Shown here piece by piece: positions 33,492 to 41,981 of a DNA stretch of 60,211 bases; the first letter of the stretch is position 1, and every line of letters starts with the position of its first letter. The DNA lies in NCBI RefSeq assembly GCF_025821665.1, contig NZ_JACKSJ010000258.1:140-60350 (forward strand), in the 5' to 3' direction. Both the position numbers and the translations under genes were made by a program. The notes below the pieces were generated by a model. That model saw only the letters and a list, made by a program, of their open reading frames with translations. It did not search any database and had not been told where the DNA came from. The DNA comes from [Mycobacterium] manitobense. GTDB taxonomy: Bacteria > Actinomycetota > Actinomycetes > Mycobacteriales > Mycobacteriaceae.

Positions 33492-34844
33492 GGCCACCGG
33501 TGCCGGTGAGGTGTCGACGGCGGTGAGCGAGAAGTCGCTCAACGTGTCCGCCAGCTGCCGGCGCACCTCGGCGGTCGAGTTGGTCCGGCCCGGCTGGTAG
33601 CCGGCGACCGAGAGGAAGATCCGTCCGCCCACCCGTCCCGCGAGCATGGCCATCATGCCGCCCGTGCGGTGCATGAGCGAGCGGGTCATGCCGGGGCAGT
33701 TGGACTTGATGACGAAGCTGTCGGCGGCGGTGCCGTCGGGCCGGTAGACGTCGGGGTCGACCTCACCGAGGTTGGATGCGACGACACCCGTTGCGGCTCC
33801 GGCGGCCACCCCGGCCATCCGCTTGAGCAGCCAGCGGGGGATCAGCGGCACCAGGGGTAGCAGCACCCAGCGCTCGTCGGGATTCTCCTCGCGCTGCGTG
33901 ATCGCCTGCTTGGTGGCGGCGCGGATGGCGCGCAGATCGGTTGTCGCGAGCGCGGGGTCGACCGTGAAGTCGACATTGGTCACGGCGTTGGCGCGGGTGT
34001 CGTCGGCCGTGCGCTCGTTGACGGGCATCCCGACCGTGACCGCACCGTCGGCGGTGATTCGCCCCGCGCGTTGGGCCAGACCCGCGGCGACCGCCGCCAG
34101 CATGCTGTTGCTGGTGCCGCCGAGTGATGCTGCACGGGCGTCCCAGTCGGCCGCGTCGACGAAGACCGTCGCCGTCGACAGCGTGATGGCCTCGTCGTCT
34201 CCGGTGAACTGCCCGGCCGGGCCGGTGGTCTGCGCCGCGGCTGTCCCCTGGCCGGCGGTGCGGGCCCGCCGGGCCATGCGTGCGGCGGTGACGATGGCGC
34301 GGCCGATGGCGGGGACGTCGCGGGCGGTCTGGCGGGCGTCCTCGCGGACCGCCCGCCATCGCGCACGCGAGCCGGCGGCGGGCCAGGCGATGGTGTCGTC
34401 ACGACCGCACGCCGCGTCGGCCAGTGCCCGGAACAGCCCGACACCGTCGGTCAGGCTGTGCGAGATCAGTAGACTCACACCGGCTCCGCCGTCGGTGAAC
34501 GGGAGCACGGCGAGGTGCCATGCGGGGCCGTGCTCGGCATCCAGCGGAGTGCCGGCCTGCTCGCGCAGCCACTCGTCGAACTCTTCGCGCGGCCGCGGGG
34601 TCGCGACGATCTCGAGGTCCGAGTGGGTGTCGGCCGCGACCCAGCGGTACCGCCCGAACGGCAGCGGTGAGCGTTCGATGAGGCGGGAGATTCGGCCGCG
34701 CTGCAGGTGGTGGTGGAACCGGCGCACACCGTCGAGGTCGATCGCGCGGTCGTAGACCCAGACGGTCTGCAGCAGACCGGTGGCGCCGGTGACGCGTTCG
34801 CCGGTGAAGAAGGCCTGGTCGAAGAGGCCGAGTGTGGTGTCCAT
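33486..34844 (-). CDS. Condensation/WES-like acyltransferase paralogue 1
   Basis: A 452-residue member of the CoA-dependent acyltransferase superfamily (condensation domain, PapA, wax-ester synthase fold). The catalytic motif HxxxDG is at H129-D133-G134 in LLISHSLTDGVGLF. Conserved blocks shared with the three next paralogues are FHHHLQRGRISRLIERSPLPFGRYRW (about 43-68), WHLAVLPFTDGGAGVSL, RANAVTNVDFTVDP and VVASNLGEVDPDVYRPDG, the last resembling the SN(L/V)G substrate-tunnel motif. It is the third gene of an operon with paralogues 3 and 2 (gap 24 bp). It probably transfers acyl groups onto a lipid or sugar. The exact donor and acceptor are unknown, and I do not recognise a characterised orthologue. 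Confidence 0.75.
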   Translation of the reverse strand: MDTTLGLFDQAFFTGERVTGATGLLQTVWVYDRAIDLDGVRRFHHHLQRGRISRLIERSPLPFGRYRWVAADTHSDLEIVATPRPREEFDEWLREQAGTPLDAEHGPAWHLAVLPFTDGGAGVSLLISHSLTDGVGLFRALADAACGRDDTIAWPAAGSRARWRAVREDARQTARDVPAIGRAIVTAARMARRARTAGQGTAAAQTTGPAGQFTGDDEAITLSTATVFVDAADWDARAASLGGTSNSMLAAVAAGLAQRAGRITADGAVTVGMPVNERTADDTRANAVTNVDFTVDPALATTDLRAIRAATKQAITQREENPDERWVLLPLVPLIPRWLLKRMAGVAAGAATGVVASNLGEVDPDVYRPDGTAADSFVIKSNCPGMTRSLMHRTGGMMAMLAGRVGGRIFLSVAGYQPGRTNSTAEVRRQLADTLSDFSLTAVDTSPAPVAR

Positions 34845-34868
34845 GATCTTTCCTGTCTGTCTGTTCGG

Positions 34869-36221
34869 TCAGTGCGTTGCGGGCGCGGTGGTGGGCCAGC
34901 CGATGGTGGCGGGCAGTGCGAAGTCGTCCATGATGAGCGAAAGGGTCTGGCGCAGTCCGCTGTTGGTGGTGACGCTGCCGGGCTGGTAGGCGAGGACCGA
35001 GACGAACACCCGTCCGTTCACCTCCGCCGAGATCAGCGCCATCATCCCGTTGGACAGCTGCACGGTCGCCTTGGTGACGCCCGGGCAGACCGACAGCAGG
35101 GACATGTAGTCGGCCGCGGTGCCGTCCGGGCTGGCGACGATCGAGGGCGCCGCGCCGAGCTGGGACGAGGCCACGCTGGTGGTGCTGGGCGTGTACACAT
35201 TCACCCAGCGCCGGACGAGCCGTTTGGGCAGCAGCGGAACCAGTGGCAGCAGCGCCATCCGCTCGTCGGGCGTGTCCTGGCGATGGATCAGCGCCTGCTT
35301 CGTCGCCGACCGGATCTCGCGCAGGTCCGTGGTCGCACGCGTCGCGTCGACCGTGACGTCGACGTTGGTGACCGCGTTGGCGCGGGTGTCGTCGGCGGTC
35401 CGCTGGTTGACGGGCACCCCCAACGTGACCGAACCCTCGGCGGTGACCCGTCCGGCCCGTTCGGCGAGCCGGGCGGCGACGCCGGCGAGCAGTGAGTTGC
35501 CGGTGCCGCCCAGTTCGGCGGCGCGGGCATTCCAGTCGTCGGCGTCGACGAAGATGGTCGCAGTCGGGAGGGTGATGAGTTCCTCCGCACCCTTGGTCGG
35601 CGACGGCGGGGTGGGTGCTCCGGCACCGGCGCGGTCGCGACGGGCTGCGCGGGCCGAACGCGCTGCGGCGACCAGGGCCCGGCGGACTGCCGGGACGTCG
35701 CGCACGGCCTGACGAGCGTCCTCGCGCACCGCCCGCCAGCGCCGGCGTGAGCCGGCCGCGGGCGCGTCGATCGCGCTGTCGTAGCCCGACGCGGCCTCCA
35801 TGATGGCCAGGCAGCCGCCCATGCCGTCGGCGACGGTGTGCGAGACGACCAGGCTGACACCGGCTCCGCCGTCGGTGAAGGGCAGCACGGCGAGATGCCA
35901 TGGGGACCCGTGCTCGATGTCCAGCGGACGGTTCGCCTGCTCGGCGAGCCACGCATCGAATTCCGCACGGGGGCGCGGGCTCTCGACGATCTCGAGGTCC
36001 GACTGCGCACTCGAGGCCCAGCGGTGCCGGCCGAAGGGCAGCGGCGAACGTTCGATGCGGCGGGACAGCCTGCCGTTGGCGAGGTGGTGGTGGAACCGGC
36101 GCACACCGTCGATGTCGACGGCACGGTTGTAGATCCAGACCACCTGGCCGCGGCTGTTGGCGCCGGTGGCCCGTTCGAAGTCGAAGACCGCCTGGTCGAC
36201 CAGGTCGAGTAGGTTGCTCAT
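34869..36221 (-). CDS. Condensation/WES-like acyltransferase paralogue 2
   Basis: A 450-residue paralogue from the ATG at 36219-36221 (the open frame continues upstream without family similarity). It starts MSNLLDLVDQAVFDFERATGA, has HxxxDG as H128-D132-G133 in VVSHTVADGMGG, and the shared FHHHLANGRLSRRIERSPLPFGRHRW, RANAVTNVDVTVD and SSQLGAAPS blocks. Here the motif that is SNLG in paralogues 1 and 3 is SQLG. The active-site His and Asp are kept, so it is expected to be catalytic. It lies 28 bp after paralogue 3 and 24 bp before paralogue 1. The function is likely acyl transfer in the same lipid pathway. Confidence 0.75.
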   Translation of the reverse strand: MSNLLDLVDQAVFDFERATGANSRGQVVWIYNRAVDIDGVRRFHHHLANGRLSRRIERSPLPFGRHRWASSAQSDLEIVESPRPRAEFDAWLAEQANRPLDIEHGSPWHLAVLPFTDGGAGVSLVVSHTVADGMGGCLAIMEAASGYDSAIDAPAAGSRRRWRAVREDARQAVRDVPAVRRALVAAARSARAARRDRAGAGAPTPPSPTKGAEELITLPTATIFVDADDWNARAAELGGTGNSLLAGVAARLAERAGRVTAEGSVTLGVPVNQRTADDTRANAVTNVDVTVDATRATTDLREIRSATKQALIHRQDTPDERMALLPLVPLLPKRLVRRWVNVYTPSTTSVASSQLGAAPSIVASPDGTAADYMSLLSVCPGVTKATVQLSNGMMALISAEVNGRVFVSVLAYQPGSVTTNSGLRQTLSLIMDDFALPATIGWPTTAPATH

Positions 36222-36249
36222 CGTCGTCGTTCCTTTTCTGAGTCGTGGG

Positions 36250-37593
36250 TTATGCGGAGAGTCGGGACAGTCCGGCCGGCCATGCGAACGAGGCGGTGAG
36301 GCCGAAGTCGTTGAGGGCATTCGAGATGTGCTCGTGGAGGACGTCGTTCGAGTTGTCCCGGCCCGGCTGGTAGGAGAGCACCGAGACGAAGACGGTGTCG
36401 TCCGTGCGTCCCGACAGCAGCACCAGCAGGCCACCGAGACGGTGCATGACCGCCTCGGTCACGCCCTTGCCCAGTGACCTCATGACGAAGCGGTCGGCGG
36501 GTGTGCCGTCCGGCCGGTGGGCGGCCGGGTCGATCTCGCCGAGGTTCGACGAGACGACGCTGGTGGGGCTGCCGGCCGACACGCTCACCACCTTCCTGAT
36601 GAGCCACTGCGGGAGCAGCGGAGCCAGGGGCAGCAGTTCGAACCGTTCGTTCGGCTCCTCCTGTGAGCGGGTCAACGCCTGCTTGATCGACGCCCGGATT
36701 CCTCGCAGATCGCTCGCGACCGGTGCGGGGTCGACGGTGAAGTCGACGTTCGTGATCGCGTTGGCGCGGGTGTCACCGGCCTCCCTCCGGTTGACGGGCA
36801 ACGTCAGATCGACTGCGCCATCAGGGTTGACGCGTCCCATTCCTTGGGCCAGGTGTGCCGCCAGGCCGGCGAGCAGCCCGTTGCTGGTGCCCCCGAGCGA
36901 CTCGGCGCGGGTGTCCCAGTCGTCGGCGTCGATGAAGACGGTGGCCTTCGGGAAGGCGATGGGCTGGTCGGACCCGGTGCAGGGCGCGGCGGCCGGTGCG
37001 TCGCAGGCACTGCTGCGCGTGGCGAAGCGTGCTGCGGAGACGGCGGCGCGGCCGACGGCGGGGATGTCGCGTGCGGTCTGGCGGACGTCCTCGGCCAGTG
37101 CCCTCCACAGCGGCCGCGCACCGGCGGCCGGCCAGGCGATCGGGTCGGGGCGGTCGCACGCCGCGTCCGCCAGCGCCTCGCACAGCCCGACACCGTCGGT
37201 CAGGCAGTGGGAGATGACCAGGCTCACGGCGGCGCCGCCGTCGGTGAACGGCAGGGCGGCGAGGTGCCATTCGGGTCCGTCCTCGGCGTCGAGGACGGTC
37301 GCGGTCTGCTCACCCAGCCACGCGTCGAGATCTGCCCGCGGCCGTGGCGTCTCGGCGATCTCGAGGGTGGAGCGGCCGCTCGCCGACACCCAGCGGTGGC
37401 GGCCGAACGGGAGGGGAGACGGTTCGATGCGGCGCGACAGCCGACCCTGACGGAGGTTGCGGTAGAAGCGGTGGAGCCCGTCGGTGTCGAGGGCGCGGTC
37501 GTACATCCAGATGCACTGCAGCATGTTGGTGGTGCCGGTCGCGCGCTCACCGGCGAAGGTCGTCTGGTCGTAGAGATCGAGGACGTTGCTCAT
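36250..37593 (-). CDS. Condensation/WES-like acyltransferase paralogue 3
   Basis: A 447-residue paralogue from the ATG at 37591-37593. It begins MSNVLDLYDQTTFAGERATG, with HxxxDG at H129-D133-G134 (VISHCLTDGVGLC) and the common SRRIEPSPLPFGRHRW, RANAITNVDFTVDP and VVSSNLGEIDPAAHRPDG blocks. It is the first gene of a three-gene operon with paralogues 2 and 1. The promoter module at 37641-37730 lies 48 bp upstream. The tandem set probably arose by local duplication; similarity is highest in the N-terminal 150 residues and the region around RANAxTNVDxTVD. Substrate unknown. Confidence 0.75.
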   Translation of the reverse strand: MSNVLDLYDQTTFAGERATGTTNMLQCIWMYDRALDTDGLHRFYRNLRQGRLSRRIEPSPLPFGRHRWVSASGRSTLEIAETPRPRADLDAWLGEQTATVLDAEDGPEWHLAALPFTDGGAAVSLVISHCLTDGVGLCEALADAACDRPDPIAWPAAGARPLWRALAEDVRQTARDIPAVGRAAVSAARFATRSSACDAPAAAPCTGSDQPIAFPKATVFIDADDWDTRAESLGGTSNGLLAGLAAHLAQGMGRVNPDGAVDLTLPVNRREAGDTRANAITNVDFTVDPAPVASDLRGIRASIKQALTRSQEEPNERFELLPLAPLLPQWLIRKVVSVSAGSPTSVVSSNLGEIDPAAHRPDGTPADRFVMRSLGKGVTEAVMHRLGGLLVLLSGRTDDTVFVSVLSYQPGRDNSNDVLHEHISNALNDFGLTASFAWPAGLSRLSA

Positions 37594-37640
37594 GTTCCGT
37601 AAGTCCCTTCCGGTGAACCGGTTTCGTTCAAGTGATTTCG

Positions 37641-37730
37641 AACCTACGGCGGTCTGGTCCCCGGGTCGCGCTTGTGGGCGATAGTCGGGATTAGTCTCGA
37701 TTCCCGCGGTTGTGCGCATTCTGCGCGGCG
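37641..37730 (-). promoter_or_regulatory. Cluster promoter module 4 (before paralogues 3-2-1)
   Basis: Minus strand: distal box 37710-37730, proximal CACAAGCG 37669-37676, 22 bp, -10-like TAGGTT 37641-37646. The distal box lies in the last codons of paralogue 4. Spacing from distal box to -10 is the same as in module 3. Confidence 0.75.
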
Positions 37731-39082
37731 GCCGGCGCCCGGTGCCATCCAGCGGTCGGCGTCAGCGTGAAATCGCGGAGTGTGTCCGAGATGTGCTGTT
37801 GCAGCGATTCATCCGAGCCCGGCTGCTGCGGCTGATAGCCCACCACCGAGATGAAGACCCGGTCGCCCGCGCGTCCGGACAGCACCGACAGCACGCCGCC
37901 CTGCCGGTGCAGCATCGCGGTGGTCATCCCCGACTGCAGCGATCGCATGGCGAAGTGGTCGGCGTCGGTGCCGTCGGGACGATTGACGGCCGCAGCGACG
38001 AGGCCGACATTCGATGCGCCCACGCTCGCCGCGCTGTTGGTGGCGGCGCCCACCCATTGCCTGCGGAGGCGCTCAGGGGTGAGGGGAATGAGCGGCAGCA
38101 GTGTCCACCGCTCGTCCGGCTGATCTGCCGAGCGTGTCAGCGCCCGCTTCGTCGCGGTGCGGATCGGGCGCAGATCCGTCGCCGTGGGTGCGGGGTCGAC
38201 GACGATGTCGACGTTGGTGATCGCGTTGGCGCGGGTGTCGCCGGCGCACCGCCGGCTGATCGGCATCGTCAGGGTGACCGAACCGTCCGCCGCGACGCGG
38301 CCCACCCGCTGGGCGAGGCGGGCGGCGACGGCCGCGAGCAGCGTGTTGCTGGTGCCTCCGAGTGATGCTGCGCGGGCATCCCAGTCGGCGGCGTCGACGA
38401 AGACCGTGGCCGAGGGGACGGTGACGGGTTCATCGACCTCCGCCGCGGGGGCGACCGGCGCGTCGGCCTGCTCTGCTGCGCCGGAGCTACTTCTGATGAA
38501 CCGGGCCGCGGCGGCGGCGGCGCGAGCGATACCCGGCACGTCGCGAAGGGTCTGGCCGGCGTCCTCGCGGATGGCGCGCCAGCGCGTACGCGACTGTGCC
38601 GGGGGCCAGTTCAGTGTGGTGGCGGCGCTGGAGGCCGCGTCCGCGACCGCTTCGCACAGGCCGACGGCGTCGGTGAGGCAGTGTGAGACGGCCAGGCTGA
38701 TCCCGGTGCCGCCGTCGGTGAACGGCAGCACGGCGAGGTGCCACCCGGGTCCGTGTTCGGCATCCAGGGCGGCCTCGGCCTGCTCGGTAAGCCAGCCGTC
38801 GAACGCGGCCCGGGGCCGCGGCGTCGCGACGACCTCCAACCCGGAGTGCCCGCCGGGGGAGACCCAGCGGTACCGGCCGAACGGCAGCGGGGAGACCTCG
38901 ATGCGACGCGCCAGCCGGCCCCGCTGCAGATGGTGGTGGAACCGCCGCAGTCCGGCGATGTCGACCGGCCGGTCGTACGCCCACACGCACTGGATGAGGC
39001 TGGTGGTCCCGGCGGCCCGCTCGAGGCTGAAGATGGTGTGGTCCACCAGGTCGAGTACGTTGGTCTTCTCTTCGGCGTCCAT
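37691..39082 (-). CDS. Condensation/WES-like acyltransferase paralogue 4, HxxxDA variant
   Basis: A 463-residue paralogue from the ATG at 39080-39082. It shares FHHHLQRGRLARRIEVSPLPFGRYRW, WHLAVLPFTDGGTGISL, RANAITNVDIVVDP and GASNVGLVAAAVNRPDG with its neighbours. The catalytic motif reads HCLTDA (H134-D138-A139): His and Asp are kept but the glycine is replaced by alanine. It is the only one of the four with this change and the only one sharing an operon with the papA-like gene (gap 17 bp). Its C-terminal tail (AAAQNAHNRGNRD) coincides with the distal box of module 4. It could have altered activity or be a partner of the PapA protein. Confidence 0.72.
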   Translation of the reverse strand: MDAEEKTNVLDLVDHTIFSLERAAGTTSLIQCVWAYDRPVDIAGLRRFHHHLQRGRLARRIEVSPLPFGRYRWVSPGGHSGLEVVATPRPRAAFDGWLTEQAEAALDAEHGPGWHLAVLPFTDGGTGISLAVSHCLTDAVGLCEAVADAASSAATTLNWPPAQSRTRWRAIREDAGQTLRDVPGIARAAAAAARFIRSSSGAAEQADAPVAPAAEVDEPVTVPSATVFVDAADWDARAASLGGTSNTLLAAVAARLAQRVGRVAADGSVTLTMPISRRCAGDTRANAITNVDIVVDPAPTATDLRPIRTATKRALTRSADQPDERWTLLPLIPLTPERLRRQWVGAATNSAASVGASNVGLVAAAVNRPDGTDADHFAMRSLQSGMTTAMLHRQGGVLSVLSGRAGDRVFISVVGYQPQQPGSDESLQQHISDTLRDFTLTPTAGWHRAPAAAQNAHNRGNRD

Positions 39083-39099
39083 GTCTTGTTCCGTTCCTG

Positions 39100-40563
39100 T
39101 CAGTTCGCGCCCGTGCACACGACGCACGAGTCACTCGTGTTGGCGTGATGGGCGACCTGCTCGATCCACTCCGCGGTGGTCTGAGCGGCATCGGCGAACG
39201 CCCGGCTCAGGGTCGCGATGTAGCGGTGCACCGACTTTCGCGCGACGGCGTTGTCCGGATACGACACGGTGATCGTGGTCTTGGTGGCGTGCCGGTTGAT
39301 CCAGATGTTGATCTCGCCGTAGTTCAGGTTGTCGCCGTAGGTGCCGAAGTTGGTCTCGTCCCACAGGGCGGCGACCGGGATCTTGCGGAAGTCCATGTAC
39401 GACAGCATCATCAGCGGCCGTTTCGGTGCCTTGATCTCGATGCCTGCCGCTGCCGCCAGTTCGAGCACGCGGTCGATCGGCACGCCGGCGAGGTGTTTGG
39501 CCGCGTCGAACGATGCCTGTGCCGCCCGTGCCGCATCGGAGAACACGCGGCTCGCTGCCGGGACGGTGACGGGGAACAGGCTGGCGAACCAGCCCACCGT
39601 CATCGCGTCGACGCCCGGCGTGCGGGTGTCATACGGCGTGAAGCCGCGGAAGGTCTCGGTTCCGGCCAGTTCACGCTCGGCCATTGCGGCGCAGGCCATC
39701 ATGCCGCCGACGAAGCGCGCGCCTGCGGCCCGGCACGCGGTGTCGAACGCCTCGGTGGCGGTGTCGTTCAGCATCTCGACCGTCACGAAGCTGCCCGTGT
39801 TGTCGCCGTGGGTGTCACCGATCGGCAGGGGGAAACTCGGCCAGTCGCCGTCGGCGTCCTGCGCGAAGTCGATCCACTCCTGCACCTCGGTCGAGGACTC
39901 GGTCATGGCGTCCAGCGCGGCGTGCTGGCGGACGGCGAAGTCGCGGTAGCTGCTCACCGGGGCGAGTTCGCCGTCCACCTGCCCGCCGCCCGATGCGAGG
40001 TGGTGGTAGAGCAGGTGGATGTCGAAGAAGATCAGCCCGGCGGAGACGCCGTCGATGTGGAGGTGGTCGATGCTGGCGTAGAACGTGAAGTGCCCGGCGT
40101 GCTGCACAATGCCGAAGGTAAAGCAATCCCACTGCAGGGTCTCGGGTGTCGTCGTCAGCGCGTGCGTGCGCACCTGGCCTTCGTTCATGTAGCCGAACTC
40201 CACCGGCACGAGATCAATGGCCTCAGGATCCTCGATCATCCGGCGCACGAAGGCGCCGTCCTGGTACTCGAACCAGTCGTGGTAGGCGTCGTGCCTGCGG
40301 ACGTGCGCGTTGATCGCTGTCGTCATCGCCGCGATGTCGCAGACGCCGTGGACATCCCAGGCCACCACCATCAGGCGGGGGAGCTGCCTGCCGGTCGCCT
40401 TGCTGTCGTAGGCCTTCTGGAGGTGATGGGCCCGCTGGTAGGTCGGCGGGATGTCGCTGCGGCCGGCGGTCAGGGCGGCGGCGCGCGAGGCGGGTGAGGC
40501 CATCCACGTGGTGACCGGGCCGTTCGACGGCTGCCAGCCATTGATGTTGCCCAGTGCGACCAT
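39100..40563 (-). CDS. PapA-type acyltransferase (condensation-domain family)
   Basis: A 487-residue protein of the mycobacterial polyketide-associated acyltransferase group. It opens with GNINGWQPSNGPVTTWMASP, typical of PapA1/A2/A3-like proteins, and has HxxxDG at H167-D171-G172 in SIDHLHIDGVSAGL. Later blocks include GFTPYDTRTPG, VGWFASLFPVTVP and SYMDFRKIPVA. Known relatives acylate trehalose or other sugars with long or methyl-branched chains during assembly of exported lipids. No polyketide synthase or FadD gene is in the window, so its acyl donor must come from elsewhere. It heads an operon with paralogue 4 and has its own promoter module 48 bp upstream. Confidence 0.85.
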   Translation of the reverse strand: MVALGNINGWQPSNGPVTTWMASPASRAAALTAGRSDIPPTYQRAHHLQKAYDSKATGRQLPRLMVVAWDVHGVCDIAAMTTAINAHVRRHDAYHDWFEYQDGAFVRRMIEDPEAIDLVPVEFGYMNEGQVRTHALTTTPETLQWDCFTFGIVQHAGHFTFYASIDHLHIDGVSAGLIFFDIHLLYHHLASGGGQVDGELAPVSSYRDFAVRQHAALDAMTESSTEVQEWIDFAQDADGDWPSFPLPIGDTHGDNTGSFVTVEMLNDTATEAFDTACRAAGARFVGGMMACAAMAERELAGTETFRGFTPYDTRTPGVDAMTVGWFASLFPVTVPAASRVFSDAARAAQASFDAAKHLAGVPIDRVLELAAAAGIEIKAPKRPLMMLSYMDFRKIPVAALWDETNFGTYGDNLNYGEINIWINRHATKTTITVSYPDNAVARKSVHRYIATLSRAFADAAQTTAEWIEQVAHHANTSDSCVVCTGAN

Positions 40564-40610
40564 GTCGAATCTCCCTGACTCCGAGTGCGTTTGCGTGTGC
40601 TTCTGGTCTG

Positions 40611-40698
40611 AACCTAGGACGCTCGATGAGCTGTGGCTCGCTTGTGCGCACTAGTCGCGAAGTGGGCGATTAACTGCTTTCGTGCGTTGTGCTCAGCG
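40611..40698 (-). promoter_or_regulatory. Cluster promoter module 5 (before the papA-like gene)
   Basis: Minus strand: distal box 40678-40698 (15 of 21 positions as in module 3), proximal CACAAGCG 40639-40646, 22 bp, -10-like TAGGTT 40611-40616. The distal box lies in the last codons of the upstream permease gene. The 16-nt proximal stretch is identical to module 1. Confidence 0.73.
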
Positions 40699-41974
40699 CG
40701 GCGCCCATCGTCTCGGGCAGCAGGTAGGTGCTGACGAGGCTGGTGACGACGAGGACACCGAGCAGGGTGCCGATCCCGACGGCGCCGAGGGTGGCGGTCA
40801 GCGGTGCGGCGATCAGCGGGGGTATCGCGCCACCGACCAGCCCGGCGATGTTGAGTGCCAGACCCGCGCCGCTGTACCGGTACCGGGTCGCGAACGTCTC
40901 GGTGATGAAGGCCCCCATCGGGCCGTACGCCGCACCCGCGATCGCGTACGTGCCGACGATCGCCACGGTGTACCAGACGGTGTCGCCGGTGTCGACGAGC
41001 GGGAAGAGCACGATTGCCCACGGCACGCCCGCGGCGAACGCACCCATGATGACGCGGCGGCGCCCGAAGCGGTCGCAGGCTGTCGCCGCCAGTGCGCAGA
41101 ACGTCATCGCCGTGACACCGCCGAGAACGTTGATGCCCAGGATCAGGTCAGGTGAGAAGCCAAGCCCGGTATGGGCATAACCGGTCAGGTACGCGTTCGC
41201 GATGTAGCCGAATGCGAAGAACCCGACCATGCTGCCCGCGGCCAGCAGCACCTCACGGCGCTGATGGGTGAACAGGTCGGCGACGGGAGTCCTCGCGGGC
41301 CCGTCGTGGGACAGCTGCTCGGCGAACACCGGCGTCTCGGCGACGTTGAGGCGTACGTACAGGGCGACCGCGACCAGGACGATGCTGAACAGGAACGGCA
41401 CTCGCCACGCCCAGTCGAGGAAGGCGTGGCTGGTCTCGCCGATCGTCGAGTTGACCGCGAGGAACACCAGGCTGCTCAACGTCAACCCGCTGCCCGCGCC
41501 CAGCGAGGTGAACATGCCGTACCGTCCGCGGGCTTCGGCCGGCGCGTGTTCGGTGGCCAGCAGCGCGGCGCCCGCCCACTCCCCGCCCACGGCGAAGCCC
41601 TGCGCGAGTCGCAATGCCAGCAGGAGCACCGGCGCCGCCACGCCGATGGTCGCGGCGCCGGGCACCAGCCCGACCGCGACCGTCGACAGGCCCATGATGA
41701 GCAGCGTGGCGGTCAGCGTGGCCTTGCGGCCCAACCGATCGCCGAAGTGACCGAAGAATGCAGCGCCGGCCGGACGCGAGACGAACGCCGCCGCCAGGGT
41801 GGCCATCGACGCGACCGTCGCCATCGTGGTACTGAGGTGCGGGAAGAACACCCGGGGGAACACCAGCGCCGCGGCGGTGCCGTAGACGTAGAAGTCGTAG
41901 TACTCGATCGCCGAGCCCACGTAGCTCGCGACGGCCACGCGCTTCATTGACGCCGGACTGGTCAGTGTGGTCAT
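40670..41974 (-). CDS. MFS permease, MHS family (cluster permease)
   Basis: A 434-residue twelve-helix transporter from the ATG at 41972-41974. SMKRVAVASYVGSAIEYYDFYVYGTAAALVF and GHFGDRLGRKATL mark the metabolite:H+ symporter group; a second RFGRRRVI motif lies mid-protein. It has the sixth copy of the shared promoter, whose -10-like TAACTT ends 7 bp before the ATG, so the mRNA is probably leaderless. The shared promoter ties it to the acyltransferase/MmpL cluster even though the family imports small organic acids rather than lipids; it may supply a precursor. It resembles the ketone-body permease at 9520 in family only. Confidence 0.82.
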   Translation of the reverse strand: MTTLTSPASMKRVAVASYVGSAIEYYDFYVYGTAAALVFPRVFFPHLSTTMATVASMATLAAAFVSRPAGAAFFGHFGDRLGRKATLTATLLIMGLSTVAVGLVPGAATIGVAAPVLLLALRLAQGFAVGGEWAGAALLATEHAPAEARGRYGMFTSLGAGSGLTLSSLVFLAVNSTIGETSHAFLDWAWRVPFLFSIVLVAVALYVRLNVAETPVFAEQLSHDGPARTPVADLFTHQRREVLLAAGSMVGFFAFGYIANAYLTGYAHTGLGFSPDLILGINVLGGVTAMTFCALAATACDRFGRRRVIMGAFAAGVPWAIVLFPLVDTGDTVWYTVAIVGTYAIAGAAYGPMGAFITETFATRYRYSGAGLALNIAGLVGGAIPPLIAAPLTATLGAVGIGTLLGVLVVTSLVSTYLLPETMGAALSTTHESS

Positions 41975-41981
41975 GCGGCTC

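Noticed and set aside
33486..40563. Non-ribosomal peptide synthetase fragments, because of condensation-type HxxxDG motifs
   Set aside because: Each protein is a complete stand-alone acyltransferase of 447-487 residues; no adenylation or carrier domain is present.
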